Origin: Paenibacillaceae bacterium
GTDB taxonomy: Bacteria; Bacillota; Bacilli; Paenibacillales; Paenibacillaceae
Assembly (NCBI GenBank): GCA_004134985.1
Contig: REGQ01000007.1
Span: 1-64,000 of the forward strand
DNA: 64,000 bases
Reading direction: 5' to 3'
This document shows positions 15,966 through 25,376 of this stretch, in pieces. Each line of letters opens with the position of its first letter. Position 1 is the first letter of the stretch. A program made the position numbers and the translations under genes. The notes under the pieces are model-generated. The model did not search any database. It had not been told where the DNA came from and saw only the letters and a program-made list of their open reading frames with translations.

Positions 15966-16739
15966 TTGAAGCGATTTTATCGACTGCTTAACTATGAGTT
16001 TTCATTGCTTGGCCGGGCGGTTATTTTGCTGGGTATCGGGATGATGCTCTCTCCGGTGATGCTGGTAAATCTTGCGATGTCCAATTACAGCCCAAACGCC
16101 CCGCAGCAGCGTTTTGAAGAAGTTTATGCAGCTTCAGGCAGCCAACTGGTGTTTTTTATTTATATGCTGGTCTTTGCACTCGTTGCAGGAAAGACTTTTT
16201 ATGCTAACTATTGGGGTGCCAAAGGTATCTATACCATAATGACGCTTCCGGTCAGGAGGGAAGCTGTGTATTGGAGCAGGCTGCTGGCACTGTTCACCGG
16301 GCTGCTGCTGCTCGTTGCAGCGCAAAGCATCGGTATCTGGCTCAGCTACGAGCGGATGGTGGGACTGATGTCAGGCAGCGGGGGCACACAATTTGTGATG
16401 CACAATGGATTATTTCTGGCAGCTGTTCGTTCGGAATTCATCCGGCTCGTGCTGCCGTTAACAGCAAGTGAGTGGCTCTCTTCGCTCTGTATGCTCCTCT
16501 GCGCTGCGACGGGGTTGTATTATGCTCTATTATGCGAGCGCAGCCGGAGGTATTGGGGGAGTGTACCGCTGGCAGCGGCGCTTCTGCTGCTGCTGGTTGT
16601 GTACAGCAAACGGATGGCAGGCCCGATGTTCGAATCGCAGGCTGCAATGCTGTATTGGAATAGTCTGTGGCTGCTATTGTTGACCGGCTGGTTTGTCTGG
16701 CATGGCCAGAGACTCGTGCGCAGAGGGGCAATCGCCTGA
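15966..16739 (+). CDS. ABC-2-like membrane permease of a Ytr-type operon
   Basis: A 257-residue membrane protein with about six hydrophobic segments: residues ~15-38, 68-90, 108-130, 160-190, 197-215 and 230-248. The cytoplasmic loop GAKGIYTIMTLPVRREAVYW is typical of ABC-2/YtrC-like permeases. A TTG start at 15966 is chosen because AAGAGGG ends 10 bases upstream; GTG 15957 would sit on that site. It should be the channel partner of the ATPase at 18162. Only one permease is present, so a homodimer is likely. Confidence 0.82.
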   Translation: MKRFYRLLNYEFSLLGRAVILLGIGMMLSPVMLVNLAMSNYSPNAPQQRFEEVYAASGSQLVFFIYMLVFALVAGKTFYANYWGAKGIYTIMTLPVRREAVYWSRLLALFTGLLLLVAAQSIGIWLSYERMVGLMSGSGGTQFVMHNGLFLAAVRSEFIRLVLPLTASEWLSSLCMLLCAATGLYYALLCERSRRYWGSVPLAAALLLLLVVYSKRMAGPMFESQAAMLYWNSLWLLLLTGWFVWHGQRLVRRGAIA

Positions 16740-16773
16740 TGCAATGCTGCAAGGATGAGGGAGGGAAGAACAG

Positions 16774-18111
16774 ATGGATCGATTGAAACGGCATGCCGCC
16801 TTGCCGGTCCTGGCGGCTGCACTGCTGGTGCTGGCTATCGTCTCAATCAGCTTGTATGCCGCTAACAGACAAGCGACATTTCGGCTGGAGCATTTGGCTG
16901 GCGAAGCCAGCTGGCTGGATGACATGACACTGGAAGGCGTGCTGCACGATGGCTACCATCGCACACCGTTTGTTATAAGCGGAGGACAGGTGCGGTTCGA
17001 GACGGAAATTATGCCGCGCCCGATTCAGGTGCGCAGCCAACCGCATAGCGAAAGAGGGCAAAAAACGATCGGCGAGCGAAGGTACGAGGTGTTTCCTGAG
17101 GACATGCAGCAATATATTGTGCGTTATCAGGCTTATGTTAAGGGGACGGGCAATTATCGCCCTGAGCGTGGGGAGGTCAGCGTCCGGGTTCCGATTCAAA
17201 TAACAATGGAAGGTAAACAAATGGGCTTTTCCAATTTATTGGAATATGGTCTTACAGAACTGGCAGGGGAAACGTACTTTACAGTGCCGACACTAACTAC
17301 GGCCAGGGGCAGCAATGGTATCTACCGCATTGATTTTGCCTCCGGCGAGAGTGCGGAGATCGTCACATTCAGCCTGGAAGGGAACCGTGCAGGGGAGGAT
17401 GTGAATGGGAATGTGCAAGTGCTGGGGCTGGAAAGCGTAGGCAACCGGCTGGTGCTTATTGTGAGCCGTGGGCAGTCATTGGAGGTCCATGCCTATGATG
17501 CTGCCAGCGGCAGGGCGATGGGCAAGGCTGTTGTCGCGGATTTCAACGTTATATCTGTTGCCTCGCCGCCTAACACCGGCGAGGAGAATGTGGCCAACGA
17601 CGCGGCTGATCATAGCGCAGAACGTTTTTATGAAGATTACGATGCCTATCGCGACAGCAGTGGTCATCTGCTGTTAAGCTTTCTCAGCAATCGGTCGGAT
17701 ACGGAGCAAGTATGGCGGACAGTTGTCAGTCTGGACATGACGGCAGAGGAACAAGCAGGCGGGATTGCACTGCTTGACAGACAGCAGCTGAATTGGCCCA
17801 ATGTACGTGAAGGCTATAATGACGGGGCGCATATTGTTGATGCTTCCTATCGCGAGGATGTATTGTATATTGCCCGAATGCGTGTCGATCATGAACAGAA
17901 TGCGGAGGAGCGCAGCCGTTCTTATTATGCTGATCTGTACAACAGATCGCTGCTGCTGGAAGCCTATCGCGATGAGAAGCTGCTTTATCAGGGGCTGCTC
18001 GTAACGGATGCCAATGAAGACAACAATCAGGCGGCCAATGTATATCCTGGGCCATATGGCTACAGTGAGTATGAGCATCGGCGGTTCGACGATGTGAGCT
18101 GGACAAATTAG
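16774..18111 (+). CDS. membrane-anchored exoprotein of unknown function
   Basis: A 445-residue protein I do not recognise. After a short charged tip there is one hydrophobic segment (residues ~8-30). The rest should face outward. It has repeated beta-rich stretches with acidic turns (for example GLESVGNRLVLIVSRGQ and LEVHAYDAASGRAMG) that suggest a propeller-like or beta-sandwich fold; this is a guess. It starts with ATG 16774 behind GGAGGG. It lies between a permease and an ATPase of the same operon, so it may be a third subunit or a sensor for the transporter. Confidence 0.75.
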   Translation: MDRLKRHAALPVLAAALLVLAIVSISLYAANRQATFRLEHLAGEASWLDDMTLEGVLHDGYHRTPFVISGGQVRFETEIMPRPIQVRSQPHSERGQKTIGERRYEVFPEDMQQYIVRYQAYVKGTGNYRPERGEVSVRVPIQITMEGKQMGFSNLLEYGLTELAGETYFTVPTLTTARGSNGIYRIDFASGESAEIVTFSLEGNRAGEDVNGNVQVLGLESVGNRLVLIVSRGQSLEVHAYDAASGRAMGKAVVADFNVISVASPPNTGEENVANDAADHSAERFYEDYDAYRDSSGHLLLSFLSNRSDTEQVWRTVVSLDMTAEEQAGGIALLDRQQLNWPNVREGYNDGAHIVDASYREDVLYIARMRVDHEQNAEERSRSYYADLYNRSLLLEAYRDEKLLYQGLLVTDANEDNNQAANVYPGPYGYSEYEHRRFDDVSWTN

Positions 18112-18161
18112 CAGTATGGAATATTACCGGCTTTACGCCACACGATGTTAGGAGGCTGCAT

Positions 18162-18890
18162 ATGCTCGAACTCAGTCAGGTTTGGAAAATGTACCCTAAA
18201 GGGCAGGTAGGGCTGTATCATGTAAGCGCAGCGATTCAAAGCGGGGAAATTGTCGGCATATTAGGCGGCAACGGCAGCGGCAAAACAACGCTCCTCAAAG
18301 CGATAATGGGGCTTGGCGATCTAAACGGCGGCAAGGTGCTGCTGGACGGCAGACCGGTTGGCGAACAGTATGAGCGGGTGGCTTTTATTACGGAGGAAGG
18401 CAGCTACCTGCCGGGTATGACCCCCTATGAGTACGGTGAGTTTCTGGCAGACTACTATTCGCGGTTTAGCTGGAAGCGGTATGAGCGGCTGCTCAAGTTC
18501 TTCGAGCTGGAGAGCAACCACAAAATTCGTTCATTCTCCAAGGGACAGAAATCCAAGCTGGAGATCAGCGCCGGTTTTGCCAAAGAAGCAGATCTGGTGC
18601 TGATGGATGAGCCGTTTCTTGGCAAGGATATGTTTGCCCGCAGAGACTTCCTCAAGCTGATGCTCAGCTCACTTAGAGGAGAGGAAACCATTCTTATTGC
18701 GACCCATCTAATTGATGAAATCGAGCATGTGCTGGATCGGGCGCTGATTCTGCGCAGCGGCGAGATCAGGGCGGATTTCTACATCGATGATATGCGGCAG
18801 GAGGGAGTTACGCTGGAGGAACGTCTGGCTCAAATAACGGGTTATGAAGCGGACCGATACAAGCAAGCAGCGATAGACGGCGATTTGTAG
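18162..18890 (+). CDS. ABC transporter ATP-binding protein (YtrB-like)
   Basis: A 242-residue ABC ATPase. Walker A is GGNGSGKTTLL (residues ~35-45), the signature loop is the YtrB/CcmA-like variant FSKGQKSKLEI, and Walker B is LVLMDEPF. The switch His is in LIATHLIDEIEHV. It starts at ATG 18162 after AGGAGG. It is the last gene of the GntR-regulated operon and should drive the single permease at 15966. In Bacillus the related ytr operon responds to cell-wall antibiotics; whether that holds here is unknown. Confidence 0.93.
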   Translation: MLELSQVWKMYPKGQVGLYHVSAAIQSGEIVGILGGNGSGKTTLLKAIMGLGDLNGGKVLLDGRPVGEQYERVAFITEEGSYLPGMTPYEYGEFLADYYSRFSWKRYERLLKFFELESNHKIRSFSKGQKSKLEISAGFAKEADLVLMDEPFLGKDMFARRDFLKLMLSSLRGEETILIATHLIDEIEHVLDRALILRSGEIRADFYIDDMRQEGVTLEERLAQITGYEADRYKQAAIDGDL

Positions 18891-18960
18891 GGGCGTCTAT
18901 ACAATTTGATTGCCCTTTCCCTTGCGAAATTCAATCGTCCAACGTGGATATAGATAAAGT

Positions 18961-18998
18961 AAAAGGTGTGCTTCTGAGCAATCAGATGACGCCTTTTT
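18961..18998 (+). terminator. terminator of the Ytr-type operon
   Basis: AAAGGTGTGCTTCTGA pairs imperfectly with TCAGATGACGCCTTT, then TTTTTG. It closely resembles the terminator at 14837, including the shared core GTGCTTCTGA ... TCAGA. Confidence 0.8.
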
Positions 18999-19162
18999 GT
19001 GCATGATAATAAATCGAGCGATCATACAAAAGCTAGACGTGGCTTATTAATGTTTGCAAATGTGCATTAAATTAAGATATGGCCATATTTATGCATGCTG
19101 ATCTAACGATAAGATAGAATAATAGGGAATTATGAGTTGTTTATTCTGGGGGCGTTTTGTGT

Positions 19163-20875
19163 ATGAATCTTACGGCTAAAGCGATTATATTAATTATTAT
19201 TTTAATGTTTCCGATTTTTGTGCTTCACACCTATTCACATCGGGAAAGCATTCAAACATTGGAAACGGAAATTGACCGGGCAAATAGTCATCGGCTTTCC
19301 TATTATTTGCATCACATTGAAACGACAATCGACCAAGTATCTTTTTTTGCAGGCATCTTGATGAACGATTCCGATGTTTCCTATTTTGCCGCCCATTACC
19401 CCACGGAAACCGGATATGACCGTCACGCCATTCTCAAAACCATTGAGGAGAAAATGCGCTTGTTTAGCAGCTCCTTCTCGAACAAGTGGAGCAATCGGAT
19501 CGCGATTTATTTTCCCCCTTCACAGACAGCGGTTTCGTCCCATCCAGGGGTGGATTATGATGAGGAGCAACTGCGCGGGAAGCTGTCCCAGCAATGGTCC
19601 TATGCGACAATCAACACGAACAATATCGAGCGAAATGTGCTTACACGCGTGTTTACCAAGCCGAATTACAAGCCGGACAACGCCTTTGAGAGTCCGTTCT
19701 TAATCGAAATCACTCTGTTTGCCGACAATATTTCCACCCTGCTGGACACCTTCAAAACCGAAGGGATCAATGATCCCTTTTATTATCATAATAAATCGCA
19801 ATACATTTTGAATAATTCAGCTGATCAAGCAATTGTGAGTGAAATTATGAAGCATTTGCCGAACACCAACCAGGCTGAGAAGCTGGTTGTTCAGGTTGCC
19901 GGAAAAACCTATGGAGTGTATACGCAGCCTTCATCGAGAATGGATTGGGTATTGGTGGACTATGTGCCGCTTGAAGACATTATGAGTCCGCTAACGAAAA
20001 GCAAAACATTATTCGATTACTCCATTGCGTTATTAATGATCATCGGGATTGTGGCTGCATGTCTGCTTTATTATTATGTGCAAATTCCGATTCGAATCAT
20101 GTCGCGTGGGGTCTCTAAGTTCAGGCAAGGAAAATATTCAACAAGATTGTTGACAACCAACAGAGACTTCTCGCTCTTGTTTCAAAGCTTCAATGAAATG
20201 ACGAGTGAAATTCAGCGTTTGATCGAAAAAGTATATATGGAAGAAATTCGTTATAAGGAAGCGGTGATGAAGCAGTTGCAGTCCCAGATTAATCCCCACT
20301 TTCTTTATAACTGCTTTGCGTTTATCGTCAGCATGGCAAAGTTGAATAACAACCATACTATTGTCGCAATGGGGCATAGCTTGGCTGATTATTATAAGTA
20401 CTCGACCCGCAATGAGCAGTTGGTAACGAACGTAAGGGAAGAGTTGGATTTCGTGAAAAACTACTTGGATATCATGAATTTGCAGCTTGATAAATTTGAT
20501 TATAATCTGCAGGTTGACCCGGTTATGATGGATCAGAAAATACCTCGGCTCCTTATTCAGCCATTAATTGAAAATGCCATTGTTCATGGTCTTGAACCAA
20601 AGCTGGGGCGGGGAAATCTCTGGATAACAGGCGTCAGCCTTGGAACGGATAACATGATCATTGTGGAGGATGACGGGGTTGGCGCCTCTCAGGAGGAGAT
20701 AGAAGCTCTTAATAAATCGACAGGAAGTTTAGACAAGATTAACGGTACTGGAATAGGACTATGGAATGTGCATCAACGCTTGTTCCATTATTTCGGCCCG
20801 CACTCCCGATTGGAAATTGAGGCATCACCGCTGGGAGGATTGCGGGTCAAGATGGTTTGGAAAAATCAGCTGTAG
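19163..20875 (+). CDS. YesM-type sensor histidine kinase
   Basis: A 570-residue sensor kinase. A membrane segment at residues ~6-26 and one near 285-308 flank a large outside sensing domain. A HAMP-like linker follows. The phosphotransfer region is the His_kinase type (PF06580): QSQINPHFLYN with H379. The ATPase part has LLIQPLIENAIVHG and GIGLWNVHQRL. ATG 19163 is preferred, with GGGGG 10 bases upstream; a TTG two codons earlier is less likely. It pairs with the AraC-type response regulator 36 bases downstream and probably senses a sugar handled by the transporter that follows. Confidence 0.93.
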   Translation: MNLTAKAIILIIILMFPIFVLHTYSHRESIQTLETEIDRANSHRLSYYLHHIETTIDQVSFFAGILMNDSDVSYFAAHYPTETGYDRHAILKTIEEKMRLFSSSFSNKWSNRIAIYFPPSQTAVSSHPGVDYDEEQLRGKLSQQWSYATINTNNIERNVLTRVFTKPNYKPDNAFESPFLIEITLFADNISTLLDTFKTEGINDPFYYHNKSQYILNNSADQAIVSEIMKHLPNTNQAEKLVVQVAGKTYGVYTQPSSRMDWVLVDYVPLEDIMSPLTKSKTLFDYSIALLMIIGIVAACLLYYYVQIPIRIMSRGVSKFRQGKYSTRLLTTNRDFSLLFQSFNEMTSEIQRLIEKVYMEEIRYKEAVMKQLQSQINPHFLYNCFAFIVSMAKLNNNHTIVAMGHSLADYYKYSTRNEQLVTNVREELDFVKNYLDIMNLQLDKFDYNLQVDPVMMDQKIPRLLIQPLIENAIVHGLEPKLGRGNLWITGVSLGTDNMIIVEDDGVGASQEEIEALNKSTGSLDKINGTGIGLWNVHQRLFHYFGPHSRLEIEASPLGGLRVKMVWKNQL

Positions 20876-20911
20876 CATGATGACCAAGAGGATGAGAGGG
20901 GCTGAAGAACG

Positions 20912-22525
20912 ATGTTTTCCATGCTCATTGTAGATGATCACCGCCATGTTGTTGACAGCATGGCACAGACCTTGGAGAGGATGCCCGGCATTTCGACGCT
21001 TTATAAAGCTTACAACGGGCTCGAAGCGTTGGATATCATTGTCGCTAACAAAATAGATATTGTAATTACCGATATCAGAATGCCGGGCATGTCTGGATTG
21101 GAACTGATTAAAGAAGCTAAAAAATATAATGATGCATTGAAATGCATCGTATTGACAGGCTATGCGCAATTTGAATATGCAAAAAAAGCGATTGAACTGC
21201 AAGCTGTCGATTATTTGATTAAACCGGTCAAGGACGAAGAGATTATCGTCATTGTCGGCAACATTATCAAAGGGTTGGAGGACAAATTAAAAAATGAGGA
21301 TTTGCTGGAAACGGTACTCATGCGCAAAAATCTTCCCTTGCTTAAGAACAGTTTGCTCCGCGAACTGCTGGAAACACCGCCGGAAGCTAATCATAGAGAT
21401 TTGGCTGAGAAACTGAACAGCTATGGCTTGACCATTCAAATTGGAGAACAATTTCGCCTCGTATTAATTGAAATGGGACAAGAATTTGATAAGTATAGTC
21501 GTGCCGATCGTGGGTTGATCGAATATTCGGTGCTCAATATCGCAGAGGAAATACTGCTGACCGATTTCGATGTCTGGTCAGGTCAAAGCCATCAGGACCA
21601 ATTGGTCCTAATTATACGATGGCCTGCCGAGTGGAATGAAACGCAATTGGCTCATCTGAAAGAGAAATGGGCCAAAATCAGAACGAATGTCCAAAACTAC
21701 CTCAAAGGTGAAGCTTCGGTGTATGTATCTCGTACAGGTATTTTCCCAGGGGAGATTCCCGCAGCGTATAGAGAAGGACTTGAAAACATCAACATCAGCT
21801 CGCTAAACGGAAGTGACTTTTTTTGTATCCAAGATGAGCTTACGCAAGAAAGCTATAAAGTAGAGGCGCTGGCATCGGTTCACCGTACGCCTAATTTGAT
21901 GCAGTTAATGGATTCGGACAATTGGGATGGTGCGACAGACAAGCTTGCTGCCATATTTGAGGAGCTTCGTATGAAATGGCCTTATTCGCAAGCTCATATG
22001 AAAGAGGCCTATTTTCATATTATCGGTTGTTTTATGCATTTCGCCCATCGAAAGGGGCTTATCTTGAAAGAGATTGCGGGGATGGGCGATGTGCTGACCC
22101 AAGGGAGAGGGAGATTTCGCTCTGGCGAGCAGTTGGAACAATGGGCCTGCCGTGTATTAGCTTTGATTAGAGAACATGCCGTACAGCTCGACAGTCCACA
22201 CGCCCATTACAGAAATGTGAGCATCATCAAACATTATATTCAGGAAAATCTGGGCGGAGATCTGTCGCTGCGCACGATTGCTGATCATGTGTATTTGCAT
22301 CCCGTCTACCTGTCCAAAATTTACAAGGAAGCTACGGGGCAAAATTTAAGCGAATATATTTATATGGAACGGATGGAAAAAGCACGACAGCTATTAATTG
22401 AAAATCAGTATAAAATTTATGAAATCGCTCAGCGAATCGGCTATCAGAGCACGCAGCATTTCATCAGAGAGTTTAAAAAGCACTATGGCGTTACGCCGAA
22501 AGCCTATATTAGCCGCCAGAGTTGA
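20912..22525 (+). CDS. YesN-type response regulator with AraC domain
   Basis: A 537-residue regulator. The receiver (residues ~2-120) has D8/D9 and phospho-acceptor D54 in IVITDIRMPG, with Lys in LIKPVKDEE. A middle region of about 280 residues has no clear family. The C-terminal AraC helix-turn-helix pair (residues ~435-535) reads LRTIADHVYLHPVYLSKIYK and IAQRIGYQSTQHFIREFKKH. It is driven by the kinase just upstream and should activate the downstream permease, binding-protein and hydrolase genes. Confidence 0.93.
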   Translation: MFSMLIVDDHRHVVDSMAQTLERMPGISTLYKAYNGLEALDIIVANKIDIVITDIRMPGMSGLELIKEAKKYNDALKCIVLTGYAQFEYAKKAIELQAVDYLIKPVKDEEIIVIVGNIIKGLEDKLKNEDLLETVLMRKNLPLLKNSLLRELLETPPEANHRDLAEKLNSYGLTIQIGEQFRLVLIEMGQEFDKYSRADRGLIEYSVLNIAEEILLTDFDVWSGQSHQDQLVLIIRWPAEWNETQLAHLKEKWAKIRTNVQNYLKGEASVYVSRTGIFPGEIPAAYREGLENINISSLNGSDFFCIQDELTQESYKVEALASVHRTPNLMQLMDSDNWDGATDKLAAIFEELRMKWPYSQAHMKEAYFHIIGCFMHFAHRKGLILKEIAGMGDVLTQGRGRFRSGEQLEQWACRVLALIREHAVQLDSPHAHYRNVSIIKHYIQENLGGDLSLRTIADHVYLHPVYLSKIYKEATGQNLSEYIYMERMEKARQLLIENQYKIYEIAQRIGYQSTQHFIREFKKHYGVTPKAYISRQS

Positions 22526-22651
22526 GTTATGAAATTTCATTAAGATCCCGTCATAATTCCTAACATGTCGGCCTTCCAATCGTATGATGATGCACCCATA
22601 ATGAAGGCAACGCGTTGGGAAAGGCCGTAACATAATTGGAGGGGTTGTGTC

Positions 22652-23527
22652 ATGTATTACAAAAGTTTACCTTACAGGTTTTTCTATTATTTAAATATGG
22701 CGTTTTTGCTGACAGTCGCTATTGTCTGCGTGCTCCCGCTGGTCCATGTGCTCGCAGTTTCATTAAGCTCCAACGCCGCCGCTAATGCCAATTTGGTGAA
22801 GTTTTGGCCGATCGGCTTCAATTTGGACTCGTACGCCAAAACCTTGGGCAGCGACGGGTTTGCCAAAGCGTTTCAATACAGTGTGCTGCGCACAGTGCTT
22901 GGCACGCTTATCAGCATGGTGCTCTGTTTTTTGGCTGCCTACTCGATGTCCAAAGACAAGTATACGTTAAAAGGGCGCTCGATTTATGCCTGGTATTTTG
23001 TCATTACGATCCTCTTCAATGGAGGACTCATACCCACGTACCTCGTCGTCATTGGAACCGGTCTGCGCGACACGATTTGGGCGCTGATTTTGCCTGGTGC
23101 GGTAGCTGTCTTTAATGTCGTATTAATGATGAATTTTTTTCGTGGTATTCCACGGGAATTGGACGAGGCTGCTCAGATAGACGGCTGTAATCACTTTCGG
23201 GTTCTTTTCTCAATTTATTTGCCCATCTCCATGCCCTCGATTGCGACGCTGTCGCTGTTTACAATCGTTGGACACTGGAATTCATGGTTTGACGGCATGA
23301 TCTATATGGAAGCAAACAATCAACCGTTGGCTACCCTGATCCAATCGCTGGTGAAAAATATGGATTTTGTACGACTTGGCATGAACCCCGAGCAGATGAA
23401 GCAGTTCTCTGAACGGTCATTGCGAGCGACACAGATTTTTATCGGAGCTTTGCCTGTACTGATCGTCTATCCGTTTTTGCAAAAATATTTTGTAGGCGGC
23501 ATGACACTTGGCTCTGTCAAAGAATAA
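22652..23527 (+). CDS. carbohydrate ABC permease (LplC type)
   Basis: A 291-residue permease of the LplC/YtcP group. It has six hydrophobic segments, EAA loop ELDEAAQIDGCNHFRVLFSI, and the usual end FLQKYFVGGMTLGSVKE. The start ATG 22652 follows GGAGGGG. The gene order here is LplC, binding protein, LplB, which differs from the usual A-B-C order. Upstream at 22569-22627 CGGCCTT and AAGGCCG can pair across a long loop. Confidence 0.93.
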   Translation: MYYKSLPYRFFYYLNMAFLLTVAIVCVLPLVHVLAVSLSSNAAANANLVKFWPIGFNLDSYAKTLGSDGFAKAFQYSVLRTVLGTLISMVLCFLAAYSMSKDKYTLKGRSIYAWYFVITILFNGGLIPTYLVVIGTGLRDTIWALILPGAVAVFNVVLMMNFFRGIPRELDEAAQIDGCNHFRVLFSIYLPISMPSIATLSLFTIVGHWNSWFDGMIYMEANNQPLATLIQSLVKNMDFVRLGMNPEQMKQFSERSLRATQIFIGALPVLIVYPFLQKYFVGGMTLGSVKE

Positions 23528-23654
23528 ACAAAGGCATTGCAATTGATTCATTACTGATCATTTTTCTTAATGATGCGTCATTCTCGATTATCGCTATTCA
23601 TCCTACAATGAAGGGGTATTCAATTCATACTAAGACTAGATCAGGGGGGTTCAT

Positions 23655-25280
23655 ATGCAGACATCTTTAAAGGGAACAGTACTGTTAATGGTAATTCTGA
23701 CACTGATTATGGCAGGCTGCAGTGGAAACGGTTCAAACACTAAGGTTGAAGGCAAGGAAGGCGAGAACGGGAACAAGTCGGATACGCTTGTTACAATCAC
23801 CGGCGCGAAAGCGCTTCGCGAAGTGGATAAGCTTCGCAATGGCGATACGCCGGAAGACAATCCAATGACAAGATGGATGGCCGACAACTTGAATGCGAAG
23901 TTTACTTACAAGTGGCTGTTGAACGATCAGAATGATGCGCTGGATACGAAGATCCGGCTGGCACTGGCAAGCGGGGAGAAATTGCCTGATTTGCTGTTCA
24001 TCAGTTCACCGGTTTTGCTTGATGAACTGATTGAGTCCGGCAGCATTATGGCTATTGATGAAGCCTTTGATCAATATGCAACGGAAAGAACGAAGCAAGT
24101 ATACGAGAACAATCCGGATGCATGGTTGTATGTCACGAAGAACGGGAAAAGATGGGGTCTTCCTGAAATCTCCAACGGTGTAGTTGGCGACCCGATCATG
24201 TGGGTTCGTCAGGATTGGCTGGATGCAGTAGGGATGCAGCCGCCAACAACACTTGAAGAAGTGGAAGCAGTAATGGCTGCTTTTAAAGAAGAGTATCCAG
24301 ACAAAGTTGCTGTGGCGCTCTCAGGGAAAAACAAGCTTGGCGAATGGATGGGTGACATTCAATTTTTGTTCGGCGATACACAGCCTGCCGTATGGAACGA
24401 AGCCGGGGATGGTACGATTCAATTCGGCTCGATCCAGCCCACTGTCAAAAAAGGGCTGGTGAAGCTGAAGGAGTATTTGGCCAAAGGATATATCGACAGC
24501 GAGTTCAGCACGCATGATGCACAGAAAGCGGCATCGTTATTCACTTCCGGCGAGGCGGGCATTATTTTCGGTCCTGGCTGGATGGGTGGCTGGCCGCTAA
24601 GCGATACAGCACAGAATGTACCGGATGCAGTTGTTAAGGCTTATCCGCTTCCTTCTGGGGTAGAGGGCAAAATTGGCCGGATCGGATCGCCGGTTTCTTA
24701 CGGTCAATATGTCTTCAGCAAGGACTTTGAACATATGGATGTGATCTTCCAATATTGGGATGCCATACTCGGCAAATGGCTCGAAGATCCTGAAAGTCCG
24801 TTTGCTGCCGGCTGGGCAGAAGGATATGACTATATTATGAAGGACGGCGAACCAAGCTGGACGGACATCCCTGGAGGTCCATCACCTGAAATTTTGAATT
24901 TCGGGCTGCTCAATACCGGGAATACACCGCCAAACATGATTGAAGGGCCTAATATCTATGAGCGTGTAACATCCGGCAAAATCGAAACGATCTACGAGAA
25001 GAAGCTGGCGGAAGGAACAAGCCCGCTTGAACTGGAAGCGATGGTGGCTACTTTCTCCCAACCGGGCATTGCACACCGCAATATGTTTTTTGGCTCGCCA
25101 ACCCCAACGATTGTTGAACGGTGGGCGATATTGGAGAAGATGGAATCCGAAGTTTTCCTGAAAATTATTTATGGTCAGGCAGACGAGAGTTCCTTCGATA
25201 AGTTTGCTGAAGAGTGGAAAGAAAAAGGCGGAGACAAAATTACGCAAGAAGTGAATGAATGGTACAAGAGCTTTAACTAA
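23655..25280 (+). CDS. LplA-type extracellular sugar-binding lipoprotein
   Basis: A 541-residue solute-binding lipoprotein. The signal peptide ends at lipobox MAGC, followed by a Gly/Asn/Glu linker. The body has features of the LplA/YtcQ group, such as LPDLLFISSP, WVRQDWLDAVGMQPPTT and GWMGGWPLSD. It starts at ATG 23655 after AGGGGGG. It lies between the two permease genes, so the three form one importer. Its ligand is probably an oligosaccharide. Confidence 0.93.
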   Translation: MQTSLKGTVLLMVILTLIMAGCSGNGSNTKVEGKEGENGNKSDTLVTITGAKALREVDKLRNGDTPEDNPMTRWMADNLNAKFTYKWLLNDQNDALDTKIRLALASGEKLPDLLFISSPVLLDELIESGSIMAIDEAFDQYATERTKQVYENNPDAWLYVTKNGKRWGLPEISNGVVGDPIMWVRQDWLDAVGMQPPTTLEEVEAVMAAFKEEYPDKVAVALSGKNKLGEWMGDIQFLFGDTQPAVWNEAGDGTIQFGSIQPTVKKGLVKLKEYLAKGYIDSEFSTHDAQKAASLFTSGEAGIIFGPGWMGGWPLSDTAQNVPDAVVKAYPLPSGVEGKIGRIGSPVSYGQYVFSKDFEHMDVIFQYWDAILGKWLEDPESPFAAGWAEGYDYIMKDGEPSWTDIPGGPSPEILNFGLLNTGNTPPNMIEGPNIYERVTSGKIETIYEKKLAEGTSPLELEAMVATFSQPGIAHRNMFFGSPTPTIVERWAILEKMESEVFLKIIYGQADESSFDKFAEEWKEKGGDKITQEVNEWYKSFN

Positions 25281-25304
25281 ATGAAAGACTTTTTGCCAGG
25301 TGAC

Positions 25305-25337
25305 GGACAGCACGAATCACAACAGGTTCCGCTGTCC
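25305..25337 (+). other. weak intercistronic hairpin
   Basis: GGACAGC and GCTGTCC pair across a 19-base loop in the gap between binding protein and LplB permease. It may shape relative expression within the operon, like the stronger hairpin at 7126. Confidence 0.35.
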
Positions 25338-25376
25338 TCCTGAGCAATTGATGCAAGCATAATGAGGTGAAAGATC

